64,000 nt of DNA from Jaltomata sinuosa. Lineage: Eukaryota; Streptophyta; Magnoliopsida; Solanales; Solanaceae. The translations under genes and the position numbers were made by a program. Under the pieces are notes generated by a model. That model ran no database searches. It saw nothing but the letters and a program-made list of their open reading frames with translations, and was not told the origin of the DNA. Numbering within the stretch: the first letter of the stretch is position 1; each line of letters opens with the position of its first letter. Below, in pieces: positions 45,522 through 57,726 of this stretch. The stretch spans positions 1-64,000 of the forward strand of contig QJPP01001545.1 in NCBI GenBank assembly GCA_003996215.1, written 5' to 3'.

Positions 45522-47451
45522 TTTCTTCTTAAAGGCCTTAATATTTACTAAAAAGTTTTAGTTATGATATATCTATTTTATAAAAAAATTTATAATTTAT
45601 TAATATCTTAATGATGATAGTAAGTCTATTTATGTTGAAGATTTATTGTTATATGAGGTAAGCTTTATTCGAAATAATTTTCTATTAATTGTGATATATT
45701 TAAAATATTATATTTATTTTATCACGAGTTTATGCAATACCCGAGTAAATACGTAATCGAATAAAAGTATAATTCATAAGGGCCACCACCTTATGTCATT
45801 TAACACTAAGTAGTAATTAAATATTATGGGTTGTGGCTAAGTGGACAACCGCCTATAGCTTTTGTATATAGATAAATATTTCACTTACATTTGGAATTGA
45901 TTTGTATCATATATCTCTCATAGGATCAGGAGTTTCTCCAAAAGATCTCTTCATTTTTCCCTTATTCTCATAAAACGTCCATATCACTTCAGTTACCCAT
46001 TTGCACTCTAGAAAAAGTAATAGCTGGAACATATGTTCTTGATTGTTCTCTTCATATGTATATACATCGACAATAAATTTCATGTTTTGGTAAGGGAAAC
46101 AGTTAGATGGTGTTGGTGGTAGCTTCTGGATATAAGGATCGAGGTATGTCAAGGACTCTCCTTTCTTTTCTTGGCACAATTCCTCAATTATAGTGGTTTT
46201 AAATTTGTCGTGCTTTTGAGGAACTATTTGGAGAGCTTTAGAATTTTTATGTTGTTGTATTCCTTTTGTACCATTTTTCCTCATCATAAACTCATATTCG
46301 ATAGTATTGGCTCCGTGTTAAGTGGGGAAGTAGTGATTACATATGTAATCTTGTTGAGGGACTAACTTGGGATGAGAATATCTCCTATTCTATAAAGAGT
46401 TAGAGGGATTTTTTATTATCAAATTAAAGGACCTTGAGTCTAGTTTCTAGAACATCAAACCATTTGACAATACGACATCAAAGTAAAAAATTATGATCAT
46501 TTTACCATGGACTGTATTGGTAGAACCGGGTAGGCCAAAATTCTTATAAAATTGTGTTTTTATATCGTTTCTGAGGTAGTAGTGATTGTTGGACCTTCTA
46601 ATAGTTTATGTAGTATGGGATTTTGAAGCTTCTGTAGAGTTAATCTCCCTCCAAAGATCCTCCTTCCTAATTACACATTCTAGAATCATTCTTATAGAGT
46701 TTTGAGCCACAAAAGGGTATTTTGGATACTGTGATTCCGGGCAGCCCTCTTTCTCATTAAGTTAGGTTATCATTGTTGCATATTGATGATGTTAAGCTGT
46801 TTGAGGGACTGGTGGATTGATTCACTTCTTTTTAGAGTCGTGTATGATGGTTGTGGGATTGAATGGTGTGAAGTACACCTTGTTATATTTCCTCGGGAGC
46901 TTGCCACTCTTGTGAGGTGTTGATATCTTTTTGTTATTATTATTAGCTATTGGTTTGGTAGAAATTGTGATGTCAATTGTTGAGTTAAAGTGGGCTAGTT
47001 GTAATAAAAAATTTAATGCCTTACCGATCGACTGTGGCTCATTTCTACGGTCTTGTTGATTCTCATAGTTGTTGTGTTATGATGAGTTGATCAAGAATCA
47101 TAGCAACACCTTTGAACTTCAATTGAAAGTTTTGTTAAGTCCATTTTTTTTCTTAGAATATTCATTTATAGTCCATAGTATGTTAAGACTAAGCTTCATC
47201 CTTCCTTTGAGCACGAATTTTAAAAAATTTCTAAATCATCAATATCACTATTCTATTGATAGAAAGATCATCTGTGAAAGGCATTGGGATCATAGCTGAA
47301 GTATCTTCGTGATTATATTATGTTGATATTCCACTCATTCGGTCATATAGGGTATTCGACATCTTTTTTTCATTTTGTCGACTTCCTTGACTTTATATTC
47401 ATATGTCTGAATTCTTATTCTTCTTTGGGTATTGTGAATTAAAAATATTAC
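45361..47451 (+). mobile_element. LTR B, 5' part, cut by a minus-strand element
   Basis: Starts TGTAACATCCCGGG and aligns with LTR A from its first base. It stops at 47451, where the minus-strand chromovirus begins. In LTR A the matching point is near 43625. The remainder should lie beyond the right edge of the window. ATTAC at 47447-47451 is the expected left target duplication. Confidence 0.87.
45484..45520. repeat. (TA)n microsatellite at the empty site
   Basis: About 18 TA units in LTR B, exactly where LTR A holds the solo LTR flanked by ATATA. Confidence 0.9.
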
Positions 47452-49446
47452 TGTCACGACCTGATTTCTCAGGTTATGATGACACCTACAATCCCCTACC
47501 TATAGGCAAACCAATCCCCCGTAGCCCAGAATAGTTAGTAATGGGCCACTGTCAAAGTGAAGCACGCACAAGAAAGATACAAAGCGGAAGCAAGTAAAGA
47601 AGCATAGAAAGGGAATAACCAAAATATATACAAGAAAGCTACACCATCCCACGACATGGTATCACAATACAAAAGTCACTACTAAATATACAAAGTACAG
47701 AAGAGAGAGTACGAAAGTAAAATATATAACTTTCTTTGAACATAAAAAGAGTAAATAGTACCAAAAGAAGATATATGGCCAATCCCCACTCGTCAGGAGC
47801 TCACCCTATGTCTCGGATGCGCAAAAATCACATGAGTCTCTGCGTCAAAGGCAATGGCCCACACTAAAATCTACACCAGGGAGATGCAGAAGTTTAGTAT
47901 GAGAACTACTTGCATAGCAATGGGTACCCAGTAGACATCATAGGCTGACTAGGCATATAAAAGATGTAAAAACAGTAGATAGCAGATAAGGAAAGAAAAG
48001 AGTCACAGAAACAAATAGAGTAAAGCACAAGGAAGCTAGCCACAAATAGAAGTCATAACAAAACACAAGTGAACTAAGCTAGCCATAAATGATGTATCAC
48101 AGAACACATATAAAAGAGTAGAGAATGCACCTGGGTCCTTGCAATAACAATAATTAAAAGAAAGGTTAAAGAACAGGGCGGTGTACCGGTAACCTAAAAT
48201 AACGGGAAGGAAAGAAAGACAACTAAACATAAGCATGCTAATAATACAACTCACAAGGTAAGGATGATCATAAGTAAACTAGTAATTAAATATAATAGGA
48301 CTACATAAGCTAATCTACCAACAATCCCAATGACCACTAATACACCCGAGGAATACATACAAGTAAAAACATACTCTCTGACATCCTATACTACCAGAGC
48401 GTACACTAAGCAAACAACAAACAAGGGGTGGAACCATGAAAAAATGAATGATATGATGTGTTGTTCCAGTGGTACCGTATGCACCACCTTCGATGCTCAT
48501 AGGCCCAGCAGGTAGGACCCATGGAAGGCTTCCCCTGTATACGTCTACTCCCCCGTATACCCCTAATTTTGCACTCTCGGCCCGTAGCCACTAGTCTGGA
48601 TTGGCAAGGTCAATGGAGGTCTTTGAAACTACATACCAACTCTTGATATCCCAATATGTGTGCCAAGAATCTATCTGGGTCTAAAATTAGCAATTAAATC
48701 ATGTTTAGAACTTTGGCCCAATCGAGTCTAGTATCATTGTGAAAAATTATGTAATGACCCTTCTGGTCATTTCTATATTTATGCTTTCCTTGTACTGTTA
48801 GAGCTTGCCTATAGCTACCCCAATTCATTAATGGCTTGCTGGGACTGGTGGTTAAGTGCCCTGGCCGTTCGTTTGGTTATTATGGCCATTTCCCTGTTTT
48901 AGAGCCTTAACTTAGGATATCATTGACTTTGGTAAACATTCTTGATAAACACGCTTGAAATAAAATTTCAACAGTTCTATTAGCTCCGGAGCATGTATTT
49001 TGGTCTACATGGACCCTTGGTCAAGGTCTGGGAGCTTTCGGTTTGTCTTTGTGTTGGTTTTTTATGTTTTCTAGCCAATTGAACTTGAAAGTTTGACTTT
49101 GGTCAATATTTGGTGAAGACGACCTCCGATGGAAATTCCTTCAGTGATGTTCGTTCTAGAATGCCGACTTTGGGCTAGAGGGACCTTTATTTTGGGTTCT
49201 GAGGCTTCCAGACTCAGTTTTGGGTGTTGAGTTCCATTTGGGCTTAAGGTTTGTTTTTGGGTGTTGGGTCTACTTTTCATTAAATCGACCTCCGTTGGGA
49301 ATTGTGTCGATCCTGTTAACTCTAGAATGCTATTTTTGGTGCGGTGGCATAGTTTGTTTGTGAACGCGGGGTCCTGAATGAGCCTTGTGGGCCCACTCGA
49401 AGACTTTTCCTCTTGTATTTTTTGCTGATAGTTGTTACAGGTACAG

Positions 49447-49725
49447 TCCTCAGGACTTAATCGCGATCGTGAAGTTCCTTCACGTGACCGAGATGAAGGC
49501 CCTTTGGACTTAGTACCTTTGTTCTTTGCGATCGCAGAGTCCATCTTTGCGACCATGATGTTGTCCCGGTTCCCTTATTCTACGCAATCGCGATTCCCAT
49601 CTTTGCAACCATGATTCAGCCTTCTCCACCTTGTTCTTCATGACCGCATGGCTAGTCCTCGCAATCATGATGTTCTATCCAACATGGTCATTGCGATCGC
49701 ATGGGGTCCCTTCACGATCACGAAG
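49447..49725. repeat. GCGATCGC palindrome block
   Basis: TGCGATCGCA is a perfect 10-bp palindrome at 49527-49536 and 49692-49701. ATCGCGAT and degenerate copies such as 'acgcaatcgcgatt' and 'ttgcgaccatgatg' fill the block. It ends about 40 bp before the TATA box at 49741. Confidence 0.85.
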
Positions 49726-49740
49726 AAGGACACCTGGTTA

Positions 49741-49750
49741 GTATATAAAT
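49741..49750 (+). promoter_or_regulatory. TATA box of the solo LTR
   Basis: GTATATAAAT, just downstream of the palindrome block. Confidence 0.65.
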
Positions 49751-52700
49751 CTCCCTCCTTCATTTTCATCACCCAAATTCTGCAAACCTTCATAGATATT
49801 GAACTCAAGATCCATATCCTTCTGTGTGGCTTAAATTCCAGGCGTGGGGTTGCAAATTATTGGTCCGGTGATCTTTTTCGTGGCTCTAATTTGGTAAGTT
49901 CTTCGTTTAATTCCGTAATTCTCCCCTTTGATTCCTTAATTGTTATTTTAGCTTGGGGACTATTTTGAGCCATTCCCATGGCCATTTTTTGCTTATATTC
50001 TGAGCATGCACTCCCAGGAGTATGATGATCGTTGTTTACTTTTTCATTTCTGGCTTTGGGTTACAGGGTCTACAGGCCCGCTGGTGACACGAATTTTGAC
50101 CCGGCTATAATTATAGCATTATGGGTATCTTAGTCTCATTTTAACGTGTAGTTATGTTTATGATAGTTTGATTTCATTTTGGAGCTTCTCGGAGCGGTTC
50201 GGGCTTGGACATTATTGTTCTAGCAACTTGTCATTGAATAATAGGTAAGTTACAGTTTAACTCTTTTAGACTTTGCATATATATGATATAATTGTACTAA
50301 TTAGCATCATTGGGTTGGGTTTATTAACTTGGTATCTCAGACCTTGCCCGTTATTTCATGTCCGTATTATTTCACTCATTTGGTTGTAGAATTCTTTATG
50401 GTTTCTTATATCACCCTTGTGGTCCTGTGTGGCCTTGTAATTGACTCTGGACCATAGATGGTGGGTTATTCAGGAATGTCTTTGAGTTCTGGACATCGAT
50501 ATTCGTCTATAGAGCTGGTTATATGTGTTGTAGAGCGATTGGAGCCTATGTAGGGCCGATAGGTTGATTGTGAGTTGTTGGGCTATTGTTTGTGATTGAG
50601 CATGCCATTACCATGAGATAAAGAGGTTTTCTACTTGATTTTACTACAACTTGGATTCGAGCCCACCAGAAATGGTTTTCTAAACTTTGCATGGCCCTGA
50701 GGGCCCGTTTTTGGTAAAAGTGGTTATAAAAGGTTTGGAAATGACATTTATGGATCTTCTTGAGGTCTCACTATATTAAGACTACTTCTAGACTCAGCGA
50801 GGCCGGAATGCTAGACATGTTTTACTGTTGATTGTGGGATAATACTAAACTCGGCTAGGCAGAGCATCAGACTTATTTTACTACTATTTTAGACCATGTT
50901 ATGTCCGGGCACCCTTGTAGGGGCTTTTGAGGTTTATTTCATCGATTTAGACCCGGATAGACTCTGGGCATGGATTGTCGAGATTTGGTTACTAGTTTGG
51001 ATCCAGATTCATTCCGGACTATTATGTTGAGGTTATGAGAGTTAGTATGTGGTCGAGGACCTCTATGGACCTTGCTGATCCGGACTAGAGTCTTTGTGCT
51101 ATGTGTGTTAGGGGAGGGGTATACTGTGCAGTTGAGGTATATGGGCTATTTCCTTCTATATATCCTACCTACTGGGCCCGTAGGCATCGGAGGAGGTACA
51201 TACAGGGTTATTGTTCCACCTAGTTTTCAACTATTGCATCATATCATTCATGTCTATCCGATTCCATCCTTGTTTGTTGTGTGTTGAGTGTATGCTCCGG
51301 TAGTATGGGATGCTAGAGGGTTTGTATTCACTTGTATTGTTCCTCGGGTGTATGGGCGCCTGTTGGGACTATAGGTAGACTTATCATTATTTTATCGCAA
51401 TATTGATATGTATTATGGTTGCATTTAGGTGATTGGTAATTGAGAGTGGTATTACTGGCATGACTTGGTTTTAGTCTTGTTGTCAAGTATGATTATCGTT
51501 ATTTCTTTTCCTCCTTCCCTTTTTACTTGATGTTACTGGTATACTGCCTTCTTTTTTAAACTCTTTTTATATATTGTTATTGAGTGGACCCCAGGTGCAT
51601 TCTTTCTCCCTTCGCCTGTGTTTTGTGATGTATGTTTCTATTAGCTAGCCTAGTATGTTATTTTCTTCTTGTATCCTTCCGTGCTAGCTTTCGAGTACTT
51701 ATTCATTGTTTTCTGTGACTAGTTGCTTCTTTTTTGCTATATTACTGCTCTTATATCTTATATGCGCCCAGTCAGCCTATGATACCTACTGGGTACCCGT
51801 TTCTTAGAAATTGGTGCTCAAACTACACTCTGCATCTTCCTGGTGCAGATCCTAGTGTGGGCCATCGTTATTGATCCGTTGGAGACTCGTGCAGGCTGAT
51901 ATTTTGGACTATCCAAGGCTGAGGGTGAGATCTTGATGGCTGGGCTTAGCTTTTAGCTCTTATTTAGTATTATGTACTCTTTTACTATTCAGGAGACATA
52001 TGTATATATTATTTTGGATCCTTTTGTATTTTATATACTTAGTTTTGGCTCTTTTATTATGATACTAGGTTTTGGGTGTGTTTTTAGCTTCCGCTTATGC
52101 ATTCTTGTTGCTTATTTCATTATCTTATTTCCCTTGCTTCAGCTTATATTATGCTTCTCCCACTTGCTTGTTGGCTAGTAACCCATTACTAACCGTTTCG
52201 GGCTACATGGATTGGTTCGCCTACTGGGGAGGTTGTAGGTGTCATCATGACTGAGAAATTGGGTCGTGACAAACTATCGCATCATTTCTTTTATCCCAAG
52301 AAAATCTGTAAAACCAGTTTAATCTATTTATAGCCATTTATAACTGAAAACGGTCCCTTTGGGCCATGCAAGGTTTAGAAAACTAGTGATAGTTAGGACC
52401 GCAGCCTTGTAGTAGTAATAAATCAATGTACAAAAGTTCTTTTCATGGTGATGCTATGCCCAGATACAATCAACAACTCACAATCAACCAACCGGCCCTG
52501 CACAAGCTCAGTCCACTCTACAACATAGATAACCAGGTCATAATCGCAAATCAATATCCGGGACTCACGGACACATCCCAATATCATCAAACAATGGTCC
52601 ATAGGCATAAGCAAAGGCCACTCAGGGCCGTAAGGGGTAATACTACCATACTAATTCAAATACTAAAGCAAAAATAGCAAGAACGTAAAGAAAGGAAACA

Positions 52701-53303
52701 GACAAGGTCTGGGGTGCCAAACTAGTAATCCCAACCCAAAGATGAGCTAACAGTGCAATTACATTCTAAATAAACCAAGTCTAAGGTAGGAAAGTCATAG
52801 CCTACCTAACATCTGACGACAAGTTGCTGGAAAGACATCGTCTGATCCCAAACTTCTCCAAGAAGCTCCGAACACCAATCAAACTATCAAAAGCATAATC
52901 TACTCATCAATATGAAGATAATGATACTCATAATGCTAGTAATTTAGCTAGGTCAAAATCCGGATAAAAAATGAGACCATGGGCCCTGCAACCCAAATTC
53001 AAAAATAAATGTTACCACGGAGTTCCCCATGCTACCAGGAACACAAGCTCGAAAATTAAGCACGATTCGAGCGAGGAAAGGGCATCAAACATCCCCAAAA
53101 CTGTAAGAATAAAATAGGAACTAAACAGAGAAATTAACGAAAAAAGAGGGGTAAAAATACACAAGTTGCGACAATAACTCAACCACGGGCACAAAAAATA
53201 TCACCCCAACCTTAATAAAGGGCCCACAGAGATGTTGGAGCTTTGAACTCAAGAGCTATGGTGGAATTCTGTTGAAATGGAGAGCAAAACAAAAGAGAAG
53301 AGT

Positions 53304-53310
53304 TTATATA
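53304..53310 (-). promoter_or_regulatory. TATA box of the minus-strand LTR
   Basis: The minus strand reads CAGTATATAAACTC here. The nearest palindrome ends 18 bp away. Confidence 0.65.
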
Positions 53311-53327
53311 CTGTCAGGGGACCTTCA

Positions 53328-53600
53328 TCGCGATCGCGAAGGGACCCCACATAGCCATGATGACCATGCTAGCTAGACCATCACGATCACAAATTTCAGC
53401 CATTCGGTCGCAAAGAAAAAGGGGAAGGGCCTTTATCGCAGTAGCAAAAAAGAACCTCACGATCGTGAAGAACAAAGGGTGCCTGGTCCACAGGCCCTTC
53501 ATCACAATTGTGTGAAGGGGACCTCGTGGTCGCGATAACCAAAGAGGTAGACCATTGCAATCACATGGCCTCTCTCGCAGTCGTGATTAAGTCCTGAGGC
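53328..53600. repeat. TCGCGATCGCGA palindrome block
   Basis: A perfect 12-bp palindrome TCGCGATCGCGA lies at 53328-53339. Degenerate forms follow: 'catcacgatcacaaa', 'ttatcgcagtagc', 'cacgatcgtgaag', 'cacaattgtgtgaag' and 'gtggtcgcgataacc'. Confidence 0.82.
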
Positions 53601-54284
53601 CTACACGTGAAACAACAACCAGCAGAAAGCTTAAAGCAAAAATTCACCGGATAGGCCTACAAGACTTATCCGGGACCCCGCACGTGCAAACGAACTATAC
53701 TATCCTATTGAAAATAGCATTCCAGACTCAACAAAATCAATGAAACTTTCATACAAGGTCGTTTCAATGAAATGTTGACCCAAGTAAACACCTACAAAAT
53801 TCAACTGAACACCCAAAATGAGCCCGGCTCACTTAAGACCTTAACCAACCACCTACCTTACCCAAACTTGACATTCTAGAGCTGATAAAATCGTCAAATT
53901 TCAAATCTAATGCTCTGATCATCAAAAGTTGACCAAAGTCAAACTCCTAACTCCATCAAACTTGAAATCTTAGAAAGTGAGATAAAATCATTTCAAAAGT
54001 TCTTAAGCCCTGACCAAGGGTCCAAGTAGACCAAAATCTATGTTGTGGAGCTAACAGAACTGTCATAATTTGATTTTGAGCACGTTTGCAAAGAATGTTC
54101 ACTACTTTCAATGATTTCCTAAGTTAAAGCTCTAAAATAGGGAAAGGTTCATAAAGACTAAATGAACAGCGCGGACACCAAACCACTGGTCCCAGCAAGT
54201 CATAAATGACTTAGGGTCGGTACAGATAAGCTATGACAGTACAATGAAAGTGAAAATGCAAACATGACCAGAAGGGTCATTATA

Positions 54285-54330
54285 TCATCCACTACTAAGA
54301 AGGACTTTTATCCTCGAAAGTCAAGAAAAA
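54285..54330 (-). other. Region before the minus-strand 3' LTR
   Basis: On the minus strand 'tcgaggataaaag' leads to 'agtagtggatga' and the LTR. It has the same form as 22275-22304 in the plus-strand relative. The polypurine primer is not clearly preserved. Confidence 0.45.
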
Positions 54331-55800
54331 GAGAGTACCTGAAGGCTCAAACAACTGCAGATACTGAGCTCGTATCTCTCTCTTGGTCTCCCAGGTAGCC
54401 TCCTCGACCGAATGATGCCTCTACTGAACCTTAATCACAGGAATCTCTATGGACCTCAATCTCCTGACATCTCTGGCTAGAATGGCTACCAGCTCCTCAA
54501 CAAAAGATAAACTTTCATCTAACTTCACTGTATCCCACTGTAACACATGTGACTCATCCTGAACATAATGTCGCAACATGGATGTGTGAAAGACTGGGTG
54601 CATAGTTGAGAACATAGGAGGAAAATCTAACTTATAAGCAATATGACTAACCTTCTAAGAATATCATACGACCCAATATACTTGGGTTGAGCTTGCCTTG
54701 ACTGGCGAATCTCATAATACCCTTTATGGGCGACTCTCGAAGAAATACCTGATCACCAACATTGAACTCTAAGGTACAAAGTCTATGGTCTGTGTACCTC
54801 TTCTGCCTACTCTGGACTGCTCAAAGTATATCCTGAATCACCCAAACTCTGTCTAAGGAATCACGAAGAAGGTCTGTACTCCGCGGCTGGGACTCAAAAC
54901 AATCAAACCAACCCACTGGAGATCTACAACGCCTACCATACAATGCCTCAAAATATGTCATGCATATACTCGAGTGATAACTTGTATTATACACAAACTC
55001 CTCCAAAGGAACATACTGATCCTATGACCCCCAAAATTAAAAACACGATCCCGTAACATGTCCTCTAGGACCTTGATAGTCCTCTCAGACTAGCCATTTG
55101 TCTGAGGATGGAATGCAGTGTTGAGCTGAACCTCTGTACCCATCTCTCGCTAGATAGTCCTCCAGAACTGAGATGTAAATTAAGTACCACGATTTAAAAT
55201 AATAGAAGATGGAACCTCTCGGAGATAAATCTAAGCTAACCTCTATGCACTATAGGTAGAATAAACCATCAAGAAGTGTGCTAACTTAGTCAGTCTATCG
55301 ATAATAACCCTAATAGAGTCAAATCCTCGAGAAGCATGTGGAAACCGTGCTATGGAATTTTATTTAGGAATGGGAAGTCTCTGTATCAATCCACCAAGTC
55401 TCATGTGCTAGAACTTAACCTGCTAGCAGTTTAAGCACCGAGATACAAACTCTTCTATGTCCCTTTTCATACCACTCCACTAGTAAAGCTATCTCAAGTC
55501 TCGATACATCTTAAATGCGCTCGGATGGATAGAATATCTAGAACAATGAGCCTCACAAAGAATCAACTATATCAAGTCCCCAACTCTCAAAACACAAAGA
55601 TGGCCATCAAACCTCAAAGTACCATCAGAACCAAAAGTATCCCTATTGGCCACACCCCACACAACCTGATCACGAATGTCATAAAAATGTTGATCCTCAA
55701 ACTGTCCCTGCTGAATTTGATCAACCAGAGTAGAACAGACCTTAACACTGGCAAAAACTCTGCTCAAATCTAACAAGTCAAGCCTAACCAAACGATTAGC
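54331..55800 (-). pseudogene. Integrase with chromodomain, broken
   Basis: On the minus strand from 55791: RDQVVWGVANRDTFGSDGTL, an N-terminal integrase linker. The zinc site follows near 55535-55430 (EAHCSRYSIHPS, then RCLNC). Core traces are GFDSIRVIIDRLTKLAHF, FTSQF and NTAFHPQTNG. Then YGRRCRSPVGWFDCF (54930-54885) marks the core end. The chromodomain region is at about 54530-54335 (LARDVRRLRSIEIPVIKVQ, a stop, then HSVEEATWE). The catalytic residues are hard to place because stops and frameshifts are dense. The domain order shows the function it once had. Confidence 0.83.
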
Positions 55801-57330
55801 TAAGGACTAAATGTCCAGGGACAACGGCCACTGTGAAACTAAAAGAGATGCCAAGCTGTCCATACTCACTGCCATCCGGCTCAAGGCATCCACTATAATA
55901 TTTGCCTTGCTGAGGTGGTAAAGAATAGTGAAGTCATAGTCCTTCAGTAACTCAACCCATCTCCGCTTCATAGAGTTCAGCTCTCGCTAACTCATGATGT
56001 ACAAAAGACTATGGTGGTCGGTGAAAATCTCACAATAAACTCCATATAGATAGTGCCTCAAGATCTTGAGTGTAAAGACTACTGCTGCCAACTCTAAGTC
56101 ATGAGTGGGGTAACTGCGCTCGTGATCCTTTAGTTTTCTTAACGCATATGATATCACCTGACCCTGCTGCATCAACACACAACCAAGACCAACTAATGAA
56201 GAATCATAATACACTAAGAAGGTCTGACCCTTAATTGGCAATGTCAACACCAGAGCTAAAGTCATTAAGGCCTTAAGCCTATAGAAGCTATCCTTGCACT
56301 GGTCAGACCACTGAAAGGGAATATCCTTCCTAGTTAGCCTAGTCAAAGGTGCTGCTATGGAAGAAAATCCCTCAATGAACCGTCTGTAGTATCCTGCCAA
56401 CCTAACAAAATTGTGAACCTTGGTAAGAGTAGTAGGTCTTGGACAATCACAAATGACTGCAATCTTTCCTAGGTCTACCCTGATCCCATCCATAGACACT
56501 ATGTGTCCTAGAAATACTATTGACTCAAGACAAAACTCGCACTTTGAGAACATAGCATAAAGCCAATGATCTCTCAAAGTTTGGAGTACGATCCTCAAAT
56601 GTTGCTCATACTCCTCCCTGCTCTATGAGTATATCAATATGTCATCAATGAATACTATCACAAATGAATCCATGTACGGCTTGAGCAGCCGGTGTATCCA
56701 GTCTATGAAAGTTGTTGGGGAGTTAGTAACCCAAAAGACATCACCAGGAACTCATAATGGCCATAACATGTCCTGAAAGCTGTCTAACGGATGTCCTCTG
56801 CCTTAATCCTCAACTGGTGGTAGCCTGACCTCAAATCTATCTTAGAGAACACTGCTGCACCCTGGAGCTGATCAAACAAGTCATTTTGTTCTTTATTGTC
56901 ACCTTATTCAAATATCAATAATGAATACACATCTGTATCAAGCCATCTTTTTTCTTCACAAACAAAACTGGATCATCCCAAGGCGACACACTCGGTTGAT
57001 GAAACCTGTAGCTAACAAGTCCTGAAGATGAACCTTAAGCTCCCTCAACTCAGCTGGAGCCGTAATATACGGACTAATAGATATGGGCCTGTTACCCGGC
57101 TCTAGCTCAATGGCAAAGTCTATATCATGCTCAGGTGGAAGGCCTGGCAGGTCGGTCAAAAACACATCTAAAAACTCTCTAACCACAAGAACTAACTTGG
57201 GAGAAGAAGTTTTGGTACTAACATCCTGGACATATGCTAGATAAGACAAACACCTATGCAAAATCAACCTCTTAGCCTGAAGACAAAAAATGATCCAGAT
57301 AGTGCGTAGCGAATAAAACTCTGCCATATA
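55801..57330 (-). pseudogene. Reverse transcriptase and RNase H, broken
   Basis: On the minus strand the entry region is open at 57327-56956 (FLDVFLTDLPGLPPEHDIDF). The palm follows in pieces: DLRSGYHQLRI near 56840, HYEFLVMSFG near 56755. The active site F-I-D-D at 56652-56641 is intact, unlike the plus-strand copy. The block 56598-55987 (203 codons) is open: reverse transcriptase connection GYYRRFIEGFSSIAAPLTRL, then RNase H with TFLVYYDSSLVGLGCVLM, YPTHDLELAAVVFTLKIL and FTDHHSLLYI. In the first RNase H motif the usual H-x-D is YYD, so the Asp remains. A TAG at 55990 ends the block. Confidence 0.88.
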
Positions 57331-57726
57331 ATCGAGGATAAGCCGGGCATGGCTATGGTAACAGTGTCAGTGAGGGGATAACCAATCTATGTCCAGAATT
57401 ACATTCTAGGATATCTAAAATCATCAAGTAAGCCCAAGTCTCAAGATCACCAATATCTATCAAGCAGGATCAAACAATCTGATCCACTACTAAAGAATCG
57501 CCGATCAGGGTAGCAACAGATATGGGTGCAGATAATGGCTCACTAACCAACCCCAAATAAGAACTAAAGTAGGCAGAAACACATGAACATGAAGAACTAG
57601 GATCAAACAATGCTACAACTGACTGACGACAAACAAAATTCATACCTGTGATCACCATATCTGAGGACTCCACCTCTAGTCTACTAGGGACTGCATAGAA
57701 CTGACGCTGACCTCTACCTGACCTAC
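57331..57726 (-). pseudogene. Protease and gag end, cut by an inserted element
   Basis: The open block 57673-57470 holds the protease start: VVALFDPSSSCSCVSAYF, then GLVSEPLSAPISVATL. The catalytic loop has lost the usual Gly (D-P-S where D-P-G is expected), which should inactivate it. A stop at 57470 precedes the rest. The sequence ends at 57726, where the element starting TGATAAG is inserted; gag must lie beyond 64000. Confidence 0.8.

Larger units (their letters stand above)
48750..52271 (+). mobile_element. Solo LTR (3522 bp), Tekay-type
   Basis: Starts TGTAATGACCC and ends GGTCGTGACA. It interrupts the minus-strand LTR, whose sequence resumes at 52277. The flanks AATTA (48745-48749) and AACTA (52272-52276) are a target duplication with one mismatch. 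TATA box GTATATAAAT is at 49741. A donor-like TTGGTAAGTT is at 49891. Confidence 0.88.
47452..54284 (-). mobile_element. 3' LTR of the minus-strand chromovirus, interrupted
   Basis: On the plus strand it begins TGTCACGACC (minus-strand end GGTCGTGACA) and ends GGGTCATTATA, where the minus-strand TG start is mutated to TA. Without the solo LTR at 48750-52271 it is about 3.3 kb. It has a palindrome block at 53328-53600 and a TATA box on the minus strand at 53304-53310. Confidence 0.88.
47452..57726 (-). mobile_element. Minus-strand Tekay/Del-like chromovirus, 5' end outside
   Basis: On the minus strand the order is protease, reverse transcriptase, RNase H, integrase, chromodomain and 3' LTR (54284 to 47452). 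The gag side is cut at 57726 by another element and must continue beyond 64000. The LTR is related to, but clearly different from, that of the plus-strand copy. It is inserted in LTR B. All frames are damaged. Confidence 0.88.

Noticed and set aside
45907..46287. Antisense open frame of 126 codons in LTR B with a protein-like composition.
   Set aside because: It lies antisense in an LTR. The matching part of LTR A (about 42120-42470) has no comparable frame, and no motif is visible.
49071..49614. Open frames of 60-161 codons on both strands near 49.1-49.6 kb.
   Set aside because: They lie in the U3 part of a solo LTR and its palindrome block. Open frames on both strands reflect base composition.
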